Both the position numbers and the translations under genes were made by a program. Below, one piece after another: positions 5,757 to 11,712 of a stretch of DNA of 11,712 bases. Under the pieces are notes generated by a model, which saw only the letters and a list, made by a program, of their open reading frames with translations, ran no database searches and had not been told where the DNA came from. How positions within the stretch are numbered: position 1 is the stretch's first letter; the number at the start of each line of letters is the position of its first letter. The stretch covers positions 1 to 11,712 of the forward strand of contig CAYFIR010000164.1 in NCBI GenBank assembly GCA_964343195.1, given 5' to 3'. The DNA comes from CAYVAP01 sp964343195. GTDB taxonomy: Bacteria > Bacteroidota > Bacteroidia > J057.

Positions 5757-7403
5757 ATGGTCAGTCTGGTATTTAGGGGAGAAGGAAAGGTGCAGGTAAC
5801 CCTTGTAGTCAGAACCAGCGCTGCATTCCCGGATCAGCATCCAGACCTCCCCGAGCAACCTCTTTGGCGAATTAATGGACTCACCAGGGCCTCTACAGGC
5901 TCTGGTGATTTGTTTTGGCCGGTTCTGAGAGAATGGCAGGAACTAAGCCTGATCTACCGGGATCCCGATAGCGAGGAGGCCCCGGCTATTTATTTTAATG
6001 GGGAGTCCTATGACCTGGTCCAGTTGGATCCGGCTACCTATTGGGTTCGATGGCGATTGAAAGGCCAGATTGGAAAAATCAATTGGGAAATAAAGGGGAA
6101 GGGAAATCGGGCAATAGGGCAGATTGAGACGGAAGTGTTTCCTCTACGACTATCCTATCGGCAGGAATTCAGGCAAATGCTGCATGAACTTCAGCAGGTT
6201 TGCTGGGGGCTGACATTTTCGCATAGGGGAGCCGAAGTTGCAATGGCGAGAGGGGACTCGGATGAGGACTGGTCTTTGCCATCCGCGATGAAAGGGGAGG
6301 TCGGACGCTGGTGGCTTGAACTCAGGAGGCTGACCATGCTACCTCCTACAAGGCGTCGTTACGTGCCATCACGGTGGACTGCCAGCATCAGGGAGAGTGG
6401 ACACTCCGGCCGCATGGCTCCTTTGGAGACTGATAAGCAGGTTCTAACCTTGATCCTTCCTTGGTTGGTTGAGTTATTACATGCGTGGGAACCTGGGGAA
6501 GCAGTCATCAATCAATGGCTTCCCGAAGCCATGCAACAGCAAATCGGAACCTTCTCCCGAAAATGGTCCGGGCGCCTGGAAAAAATCCTGCTGCTACCCC
6601 CATGGTCAGACCTTCAGCCAGGAATGCCCATTCCCGCCATCACCCATCAACGGGTTACCCCCAGATTACGCAGCTTCATCCAGCAGACCAAGCGTCTCCA
6701 TACTCAGTGGAAGATGCATGCGGAAGGGCCCATGTCCTTCAGGCTAAAGGATACCCCAACGCTGTATGAGTATTGGGTGATGGTATATCTGATTCGCTTT
6801 TTAGGAGAGCGGACCGATTTCAGGGTGGCTAATAATCAATTATCCTTTCAGGATGAGGGGGAGAATGTGTGGAGGATCGCGCGGGGAAGTTGGATTGGCT
6901 TTGTGCGGGAATCCACTGGGGAAGAACTCAGGATTTACTATAATCCTCAAATCGAATCCAAACAATCGGGAATGCCGGCACAGCGGCCGGATTTTATGAT
7001 AGAGCGTAGGGAGAAGTCTGGCAGCACGCCACTGCGTTTTGTCCTTGAAGTCAAATACCAGGCACATCGTGGGCAACATGGCTGGGGAGCTCATCCCGAT
7101 GCTCTGGCTCAGGTTCATCGTTATCGTGATGCACTCATTACTGATCTCAGAGAGGAGCAGACGCATATATCAGCTTTGAAACTCCTCGGGGGAGCAGTGA
7201 TTTTTCCACATCCGGAAACGGACAGGGACTTTTCTGTTCACCCACATTTTAAGGGACTGGAGCAAGTCGGGATTGGGGCGATACCTCTTACCCCTGGAGC
7301 GTATGGAGCCAATGCCCTGTTTGACTTTTGGTTGATGAATTGGCTGGGGCAGTCTCCCGATCAACTGATGGAGCGGAGGATTGAATACCGTATCTCCACA
7401 TAG
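5757..7403 (+). CDS. DUF2357-type protein with a PD-(D/E)XK nuclease domain (McrC-like)
   Basis: This is a 548-residue soluble protein. An N-terminal beta-rich part leads to ETEVFPLRLSYRQEFRQMLHEL (about 125-146), the pattern expected of DUF2357. A helical middle region follows. The segment TLYEYWVMVYLIRFL (335-349) and the active-site series P411-D412 ... E431-V432-K433 with Q435 match the PD-(D/E)XK nuclease domain formerly called DUF524. The core residues are all present, so a metal-dependent DNA or RNA nuclease is expected. Relatives act as the nuclease arm of McrBC-like restriction systems, paired with an AAA+ GTPase; no such partner is visible within several kilobases on either side. 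The gene lies 14 bp after the cytochrome gene and may be read from its transcript, though their functions look unrelated. The start ATG 5757 has no strong ribosome binding site. Family naming is from memory of motifs. Confidence 0.8.
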   Translation: MVSLVFRGEGKVQVTLVVRTSAAFPDQHPDLPEQPLWRINGLTRASTGSGDLFWPVLREWQELSLIYRDPDSEEAPAIYFNGESYDLVQLDPATYWVRWRLKGQIGKINWEIKGKGNRAIGQIETEVFPLRLSYRQEFRQMLHELQQVCWGLTFSHRGAEVAMARGDSDEDWSLPSAMKGEVGRWWLELRRLTMLPPTRRRYVPSRWTASIRESGHSGRMAPLETDKQVLTLILPWLVELLHAWEPGEAVINQWLPEAMQQQIGTFSRKWSGRLEKILLLPPWSDLQPGMPIPAITHQRVTPRLRSFIQQTKRLHTQWKMHAEGPMSFRLKDTPTLYEYWVMVYLIRFLGERTDFRVANNQLSFQDEGENVWRIARGSWIGFVRESTGEELRIYYNPQIESKQSGMPAQRPDFMIERREKSGSTPLRFVLEVKYQAHRGQHGWGAHPDALAQVHRYRDALITDLREEQTHISALKLLGGAVIFPHPETDRDFSVHPHFKGLEQVGIGAIPLTPGAYGANALFDFWLMNWLGQSPDQLMERRIEYRIST

Positions 7404-7445
7404 AGTCACTATAAGCCTACCTATTTTTAATTAGTTTTTCTACCG

Positions 7446-7478
7446 GAAAACCTGTATATATGCAGCAGAAAACCTGTA
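7446..7478. repeat. 11-bp direct repeat GAAAACCTGTA, 22-bp period
   Basis: GAAAACCTGTA occurs exactly at 7446-7456 and again at 7468-7478. The start-to-start distance of 22 bp is about two helical turns, placing both copies on the same face of the DNA. This is the arrangement expected for cooperative binding of a protein. It lies 43 bp beyond the nuclease gene and just before a palindrome. Confidence 0.65.
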
Positions 7479-7486
7479 GAAAAAAA

Positions 7487-7510
7487 CTGGATAACTGGTA
7501 TGTTATCCGG
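7487..7510. repeat. Palindrome / hairpin GGATAAC-TGGTAT-GTTATCC
   Basis: Exact 7-bp arms at 7489-7495 and 7502-7508 flank a 6-nt loop. In rightward RNA a U-G pair (7488/7509) and a C-G pair (7487/7510) lengthen the stem to 9 pairs. It is not followed by a U-run, so it is not a terminator. It begins 8 bp after the second GAAAACCTGTA copy. Confidence 0.6.
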
Positions 7511-7587
7511 ATGTCAAACTGCTCATCTTTGATATAGATAGATAAGGGAACAGCGCAATCATGAAAACCAATTTTTTATAGCTATCC

Positions 7588-7738
7588 GAATCGCCCTACA
7601 GGGCAATTCCTGAACACACAATAATTTTACTCCCAACGCTATTTGCTGGCACTGCCAGTCTTAGTCAAAGGAAAAGGTACCGTTCTTTTTATCTGACTTA
7701 AGAAACAAGGGAGACTGGACATCTCCCTTTCTTTTTTT
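7588..7738 (+). ncRNA. Candidate structured RNA or 3'-UTR element ending at the intrinsic terminator
   Basis: Read rightward, this stretch forms successive stems. GAAT-C-GCCCT pairs with AGGGC-A-ATTC (7588-7609), and CTGGC pairs with GCCAG (7646-7658). CTTAGTCA (7660-7667) pairs with TGACTTAAG (7694-7702) with one bulged base, and the inner stem AAGGAA (7668-7673) pairs with TTCTTT (7683-7688) including one G-U pair. The terminator stem at 7707-7729 follows. The density of hairpins directly ahead of a strong terminator, about 300 bp past the nearest stop codon, suggests a functional transcript. No promoter or known RNA family is recognised, so it may be only the 3' end of the nuclease mRNA. 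Confidence 0.3.
7707..7738 (+). terminator. Rho-independent terminator
   Basis: The stem AAGGGAGA (7707-7714) pairs perfectly with TCTCCCTT (7722-7729) around a 7-nt loop. It is followed by TC and seven consecutive T residues (7732-7738). The orientation is rightward. It closes the transcript that includes the nuclease gene or a separate small RNA, and insulates the downstream signalling operon. Confidence 0.9.
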
Positions 7739-7977
7739 CATACCTCAATATGAAGGGCTTTAGAAAGTGTTGCTAGCCATAGAGGGTGAACGTCATTCCT
7801 CGATTTTGTCAACTATTATATATTGAATAGACTATAATTAGGGAATAGGTGGAGGTTTAGTCCTGTCTAATGCAAAGTTTGTGTTAAAATGAAACAACAT
7901 ATGGCGATACTTCGTTATGTATTTGTGATCATTTGCGAATAACTGTTTCTTTCCTAAACTTCTAATCTGGACTAACC
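7739..7977. other. Upstream region of the signalling operon
   Basis: This AT-rich gap lies between the terminator and the ATG at 7978 and must hold the promoter of the operon if the terminator is efficient. A TTTTGTC near 7805-7811 with TATAAT-like sequence about 21 bp beyond, and a TGTATTTG near 7919-7926, are the nearest things to promoter elements. Neither fits the Bacteroidota consensus (TTG, about 19 bp, TAnnTTTG) well enough to call. I see no gene in it. Confidence 0.4.
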
Positions 7978-8319
7978 ATGGCAATCAAGGCAAAATCAAC
8001 ATTTTTTCACACCTGCATTCCTGAAGGTGAAAATCCACAAGGTTCTGTTATTTTCGTTTGTTACTCTCACGGGAGTACCGTTTTTGATAAAATCACCCAT
8101 GTGGCCAACGGATCTGTGCATACATTTAAGGTGTTGTATAAATCGGGTACATCATCTGATGTAACAGAGCAGCGTAGGGGCATTACAGTGACACTCAGCA
8201 ACGTAAGCCAGATAATTGTTGATACATTCCACGATGGTGTGCAGGTTCAAACAGAGTCTCATACTGTCCCCAGCACTCCTCCAAACAAGGTTACCATTAT
8301 CAATGTCACTCAACTATAA
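7978..8319 (+). CDS. Small hypothetical protein, first gene of the kinase/regulator operon
   Basis: This is a 113-residue protein that I do not recognise. It has no signal peptide or membrane segment. It has two cysteines (positions 13 and 28, in FHTCIPEG and IFVCYSHG). It is rich in Thr, Ser and Val with alternating hydrophobic residues throughout (GITVTLSNVSQIIVDTFHDG, NKVTIINVTQL), so a beta-sandwich or beta-barrel fold is likely. The start ATG 7978 is the first in frame after the terminator. It is real rather than a shadow because the frame is open with sensible composition and the next gene's start (8303) overlaps its last codons by 17 bp, a common sign of translational coupling. The coupling suggests a role linked to the downstream kinase, such as an accessory factor or a target, but this is inference. 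Confidence 0.7.
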   Translation: MAIKAKSTFFHTCIPEGENPQGSVIFVCYSHGSTVFDKITHVANGSVHTFKVLYKSGTSSDVTEQRRGITVTLSNVSQIIVDTFHDGVQVQTESHTVPSTPPNKVTIINVTQL

Positions 8320-10303
8320 AGATATCACGGTACGCATCCTCATGACCTTTGTGGTCCTGACAATGGGCTCTTGCTTCCTGCTAAGGGGGCAGGAGCCTGT
8401 TTCTATTGAGGCATGTGAAAGAGAAGCCAGGTTGATCACCAGTGAGGTCGAGGTGCAATCGCTAACTCCTGGGGGGCTTGACTCAATAATATCCATACTC
8501 AGAGTAAGAGGTAAAGAGGCAGCCGGAGAAGGAGGGGCTTGCTGTGCTTATCCATACTTCTATGAAATTGGAAAGCTGTGGAACAAACTTTCAAATCATG
8601 ATAGGCAGCTCGAAGCAAGTTTGGAGGCCCTGAAAATGGGTAAAGATTGCGGTGATAACTATACTCGTTTTCGAGCATATATCAATGTGGCCAAAAATTT
8701 CGCGGCGGACAAGCACCTATATGAGAATTCGTACGACTCCGCGATTTACTACGGGCAGATTGCCATCGAGCTGGGCAAGGAAGACATGGGCGAATCCCTT
8801 GAACCAGGGGCAATTCACTTTAACCTGGGGGAGTATTCATTGCATATAGGAGAGTATGAGGAAGCAAAGCGGTATCTTGAACTGGCAGATCAGGACCTTC
8901 AAGCTGCCGGAGTTACCCCACCTTTTTATTCAGCGGTGTATCTCTATCTGGGTCAGCTTGAGGAAGCGTATGGGAACTATCCGGAAATGGTTAGGTATAT
9001 GGAGCGAGGCCTTGAATCTGAGGACATTAACCCCGGTACTGAATTTGCCTTACTCGGTAATTTAGGTGACGGGTATACCTATCTGGAACAGTACGAAAAA
9101 AGCCTCTTTTACCTGGAAAAAGCATGGGCAAGATCTGGTGGCGCCGATGCAGGAAACAGAATGAGCCTGGCATGGATGATGGCGAATACTCATTCCAAAT
9201 TGGGTAATACAAAGGAGGCGCTCAGCTGGTGCGACACGGTGGAAGCCCTGGACCCTTCCTACGAGATGCAAATGGAGCTATACCCGCTGATGATTCCCTT
9301 GCAGGCCTCCCTGTCCCAGTTCGATGAAGTTCAGCAAACGATAGCCAAAGCGAAGGTGGCCCTGGACTCCCTGAAAGCAGAGGAGATAAGAAAAATTAAA
9401 GAAAGTGACTTATTGGTGCGCGATAGCCTAAAGAACACCATGGCTGAGCTTTCTGTTATACAGAACCAAAAGGAAAAGCTGGAGATGGCGAAGACCCAGT
9501 CTCGTCTGGTGTCAGGGTTGAGCATTATGGGATTACTGCTCATTTCCGGTATCCTGTTTTTCCTCTATTACCGCCGGAATCAACGCCTGAAGGAAATCGA
9601 GCTCGAACTTGAACTCGAAAAGCAGGAGCAGAAAACCGTTTCTCTCATGCACCGAATGGAAGAGGAGGCAATGGATGCTTTGAGGGAAGGGGAAGATTCG
9701 GCCCGAAGAAAAATCGCAGAAGACCTGCACGATGGCCTTGGTGGTACGCTGGCCGCAGTCAATGTCTCGCTAACCATGTTGAAAGAGATGGTCAACGAAA
9801 GTGGCAAGGAGCTATTTACCAAGTCCCAGGCGATGCTGGAGGGAGGAATAAGCGAAGTGCGAAGGATATCGCATGATCTGAGCGGACAGGTGTTGGAACG
9901 AGGAGGATTGTACCGCGCAGTCTCGGATCTTACCGGTCTACTTAAAGCCTCAGCTACATTCGAACTGGATGTTGACATCTCTGGAACTGAAGGCGTTAAG
10001 TTTGCCACAGAGGTCGAACGAAATGTGTACCGCATTATCCAGGAACTACTTCAAAATGTAGTAAAACACGCTAAGGCGACCAGGGTGGTTTTACAACTTT
10101 CAATTGTAAATGATCACCTCAGCCTGATTGTAGAAGACAATGGGGTAGGGTTACCAGGTGGAGCCGGTCAGAGCGATGGAATAGGGATGAAGAACCTTCA
10201 TGCAAGAGTCCAGCATTTGGATGGGACTTTGGATATTGACAGCCAGCCCAATGATGGTACGACAGTATTGATTAGCATTCCATTAAATCAGGAAGAAGCT
10301 TAA
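8303..10303 (+). CDS. TPR-containing sensor histidine kinase, HisKA_3/NarX-like
   Basis: This is a 666-residue kinase from ATG 8303 (MSLNYKDITVRIL). The frame is open back to 8216, but that start would overlap the upstream gene by 104 bp. ATG 8342 is a possible alternative that still keeps the hydrophobic leader. A leader helix (about 10-27) is followed by a large periplasmic region with TPR-like repeats, for example IHFNLGEYSLHIGEYEEAKRY and LGNLGDGYTYLEQYEKSLFYL. A transmembrane helix (about 402-423) leads to a charged coiled coil (ELELELEKQEQ). The dimerisation/phospho-acceptor helix is ARRKIAEDLHDGLGGTLAAV with H476. The ATPase shows N585 in QELLQNVVKHA, D612 in VEDNGVGLP and SDGIGMKNL. 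All are intact. The architecture is the usual partner of NarL/LuxR regulators, and one follows 33 bp downstream. The extracytoplasmic TPR region is the likely sensor; its ligand is unknown. Confidence 0.93.
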   Translation: MSLNYKDITVRILMTFVVLTMGSCFLLRGQEPVSIEACEREARLITSEVEVQSLTPGGLDSIISILRVRGKEAAGEGGACCAYPYFYEIGKLWNKLSNHDRQLEASLEALKMGKDCGDNYTRFRAYINVAKNFAADKHLYENSYDSAIYYGQIAIELGKEDMGESLEPGAIHFNLGEYSLHIGEYEEAKRYLELADQDLQAAGVTPPFYSAVYLYLGQLEEAYGNYPEMVRYMERGLESEDINPGTEFALLGNLGDGYTYLEQYEKSLFYLEKAWARSGGADAGNRMSLAWMMANTHSKLGNTKEALSWCDTVEALDPSYEMQMELYPLMIPLQASLSQFDEVQQTIAKAKVALDSLKAEEIRKIKESDLLVRDSLKNTMAELSVIQNQKEKLEMAKTQSRLVSGLSIMGLLLISGILFFLYYRRNQRLKEIELELELEKQEQKTVSLMHRMEEEAMDALREGEDSARRKIAEDLHDGLGGTLAAVNVSLTMLKEMVNESGKELFTKSQAMLEGGISEVRRISHDLSGQVLERGGLYRAVSDLTGLLKASATFELDVDISGTEGVKFATEVERNVYRIIQELLQNVVKHAKATRVVLQLSIVNDHLSLIVEDNGVGLPGGAGQSDGIGMKNLHARVQHLDGTLDIDSQPNDGTTVLISIPLNQEEA

Positions 10304-10336
10304 CTTGAGGTTTTGAACTGTTAAAAGAACCCCAAA

Positions 10337-10987
10337 ATGATTCGGACCATACTTGTAGATGATCATGTGGTATTTCTGGATGCCCTCAAAACCCTGCTTG
10401 ACACAGACCGGGACATCGAACTGGTTGGAACAGCTAACAATCCGGATGCAGGATTGGAACTGGTAAAAAATAAAAAAGTGGATGTGGCGGTACTGGACCT
10501 GAGGATGCCTGGGTCTTCCATGAATGGACTCGATTTGGCTGAGCTTATTTACAATGAGTATCCTACTACGAAAGTCGTCATGCTGACCATGGATCAGGGA
10601 GGAAAGCATATCGCCCGTGCACTTAAGCAAAAGGTGGCCGGTTTTGTGAGCAAGGGGGCAGCAGCCGTAGAACTCAAGAAGGCTATCCGCGAAGTCAGTT
10701 CTGGCAGTACTTATTATAGTCCGGAAATCATGAAGGCCTACATGGACTACATGCGCCATCAGGGGCAGGAAGAGATAAGGCTGACAAAAAGAGAGCGGGA
10801 AGTGCTTCAACTGCTTGTAGAGGAGAAGAGTACTCAGGAAATCGGAAAAATACTCAACATTGGAGATGCAGGGGTAGAAACACACCGCCGCAATCTCCGT
10901 GGAAAACTAAAGGTCGTGAATACCGCCGGGTTGGTAAGAGAAGCCCTGCTACGCAATTTGGTTGATCTGGACAATAACCGTTTTTGA
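10337..10987 (+). CDS. NarL/LuxR-family response regulator
   Basis: This is a 216-residue two-domain regulator. The receiver (about 1-125) keeps the acidic pair D8-D9, the phospho-acceptor D54 in VAVLDLRMPG, T84 in VVMLTMD and K106 in FVSKGA, so it should be phosphorylated, presumably by the kinase just upstream. The C-terminal LuxR-type helix-turn-helix (about 147-208) begins LTKREREVLQLLVEEKSTQEIGKIL and contains the recognition-helix region GVETHRRNLRGKL. It is a cytoplasmic DNA-binding transcription factor; targets are unknown. The start ATG 10337 follows the kinase stop by 33 bp. The stop at 10985-10987 is 4 bp before the next gene's ATG, so kinase, regulator and degenerate regulator very probably form one operon. 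Confidence 0.95.
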   Translation: MIRTILVDDHVVFLDALKTLLDTDRDIELVGTANNPDAGLELVKNKKVDVAVLDLRMPGSSMNGLDLAELIYNEYPTTKVVMLTMDQGGKHIARALKQKVAGFVSKGAAAVELKKAIREVSSGSTYYSPEIMKAYMDYMRHQGQEEIRLTKREREVLQLLVEEKSTQEIGKILNIGDAGVETHRRNLRGKLKVVNTAGLVREALLRNLVDLDNNRF

Positions 10988-10991
10988 ACCC

Positions 10992-11615
10992 ATGCTCGAA
11001 GTACTGATCATTGAACCCCATCTTCTGTATCGAAGTGCCCTCTTTGAGCTGCTAAAGCGGGTCATTAATTTTCGTGTACTGGCCCCTTTGGAGACTATTG
11101 ACAGTGCTGAGATTCCGGCTAATGCCCAACCGGATGTAATTCTTCTCAGAAGGGGACAGGATCTGGATGGAAACGAAACCATCACCTGGATCAACCAATT
11201 ACGCCTTCAATGGCCATCAGTTGCGATCCTGGTAATGGGGACCCCCGGCTTCATGGAAGCCCGAATGACCGAAAGGATGGACAGGGTTCACTGGATCAGC
11301 CGTCGTACTTCAAATGAATCCATCATAGAAGCGGTTCAATTACTGGGAATAGGCAGTAGCCCCATTTCGAATACACTCACTGATACCCCTGCAGAGCAGT
11401 TTCGTAGGAAGTACGCTCTTACTTCAGTCGAACTGAGGCTTTTGCAGGGAGTAGTGGCTGGCTGGTCTATGGAGGACTTGGCGGGGGCACTCAGACTACG
11501 TTTGGCTACTCTTAGGGCTACTTTGAACAACCTGATGGACAAACTGGGAGCCTATACTGAGTGGGGACTAAGACACATTGCCGAAAAATATCAGATTCCG
11601 GCATTGGCGTTTTGA
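10992..11615 (+). CDS. Degenerate (pseudo-receiver) LuxR-type regulator
   Basis: This is a 207-residue protein from ATG 10992, which begins MLEVLIIEPHLLYRSAL like a receiver. The frame is open from 10962, but that would overlap the previous gene. Aligned by eye with the neighbouring regulator, every phosphorylation residue is replaced: D8-D9 become E8-P9, D54 becomes R53 (PDVILLRRGQ), T84 becomes M82 (AILVMGTP), and K106 becomes R104 (WISRRTS). The C-terminal part (about 142-200) keeps a LuxR-like layout: LTSVELRLLQGVVAGWSMEDLAGALRL, then TLRATLNNLMDKLGAYTEW. The usual TV..H..NI..KL recognition motif is altered, so DNA binding is plausible but not certain. It probably arose by duplication of the upstream regulator or a relative, then diverged. 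It may bind that regulator or DNA without phosphorylation. The frame is intact over its whole length, which argues against a pseudogene. Confidence 0.8.
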   Translation: MLEVLIIEPHLLYRSALFELLKRVINFRVLAPLETIDSAEIPANAQPDVILLRRGQDLDGNETITWINQLRLQWPSVAILVMGTPGFMEARMTERMDRVHWISRRTSNESIIEAVQLLGIGSSPISNTLTDTPAEQFRRKYALTSVELRLLQGVVAGWSMEDLAGALRLRLATLRATLNNLMDKLGAYTEWGLRHIAEKYQIPALAF

Positions 11616-11712
11616 ACAGCACGAGTTCCTGTACTAGTCATTAGTTTCGCCCGATGGAAAGGGCTTGAGAGAGTCTGCTTATACCTTTTTGAATTGAAGG
11701 CCTACCTCACTC

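Larger units (their letters stand above)
7404..7706. other. Gene-free region with direct repeats and several hairpins
   Basis: These 303 bp hold no credible protein gene; the only ATG-led frame of note, at 7561, encodes six residues. The region is AT-rich compared with the genes around it. It contains an 11-bp direct repeat (7446-7478), a palindrome (7487-7510), an imperfect palindrome GAAT-C-GCCCT/AGGGC-A-ATTC (7588-7609), a small stem CTGGC/GCCAG (7646-7658) and a longer hairpin (7660-7702). It ends at an intrinsic terminator. It is either an unusually long 3' untranslated region of the nuclease gene or the locus of a small RNA. Confidence 0.6.

Noticed and set aside
9580..10035. Leftward 151-codon frame inside the second kinase
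   Set aside because: The long Ser run is the complement of the Glu/Leu-rich coiled coil of the kinase, so it is a shadow frame.
10283..10885. Long leftward open frame (about 200 codons) opposite the response regulator
   Set aside because: It overlaps the intact, clearly recognisable response regulator over nearly its whole length. Its translation is Cys/His/Phe-rich with no domain pattern, typical of an antisense shadow frame.
11616..11712. Possible terminator after the last gene (GCCC at 11649-11652 with GGGC at 11661-11664)
   Set aside because: The stem is only 4 bp and the nearest T-run is more than 20 bp away, so it does not support an intrinsic terminator.

Overview
The window looks like chromosomal DNA from a member of the Bacteroidota, most plausibly a Saprospiria/Lewinella-type bacterium. 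This is inference. It rests on two large TPR sensor kinases of a type common in that phylum, starts that mostly lack a Shine-Dalgarno sequence, a SirB-like/cytochrome c fusion and a small conserved protein that resemble Bacteroidota proteins, and a heptanucleotide tandem repeat between genes. No rRNA, tRNA, CRISPR array, transposase or phage gene was seen.

Layout. Positions 1-55 are the end of a 7-bp tandem repeat array. From 52 to 4657 everything reads leftward. In transcription order this block holds a TPR sensor histidine kinase (4657-2636), tsaB for the t6A tRNA modification (2626-1901, 9 bp after the kinase), a DUF819-type membrane protein (1814-702), and a small exported protein with a CFFC motif (495-52). 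An inverted repeat lies between the last two genes (613-677). A divergent gap of about 95 bp separates this block from a rightward block.

The rightward block starts with a small conserved protein of unknown function (4752-5018). Next come a four-helix membrane protein fused to a cytochrome c domain (5092-5742) and, 14 bp later, a DUF2357-type protein with a PD-(D/E)XK nuclease site (5757-7403). A gene-free stretch (7404-7977) follows. It holds a direct repeat, several hairpins and a very clear intrinsic terminator (7707-7738).

The last block (7978-11615) looks like one signalling operon. It contains a 113-residue protein of unknown function, a TPR HisKA_3-type kinase whose start overlaps it, an intact NarL/LuxR-type response regulator, and 4 bp later a second regulator of the same architecture that has lost every phosphorylation residue. 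The expected working model is that the kinase phosphorylates the intact regulator at D54, while the degenerate one acts without phosphorylation, perhaps as a partner or antagonist. The last 97 bases hold no gene I can support.

Most worth following up are the pseudo-receiver regulator paired with a canonical one, the DUF2357 nuclease with no McrB-like GTPase in view, and the structured, terminator-ended intergenic region behind that nuclease.
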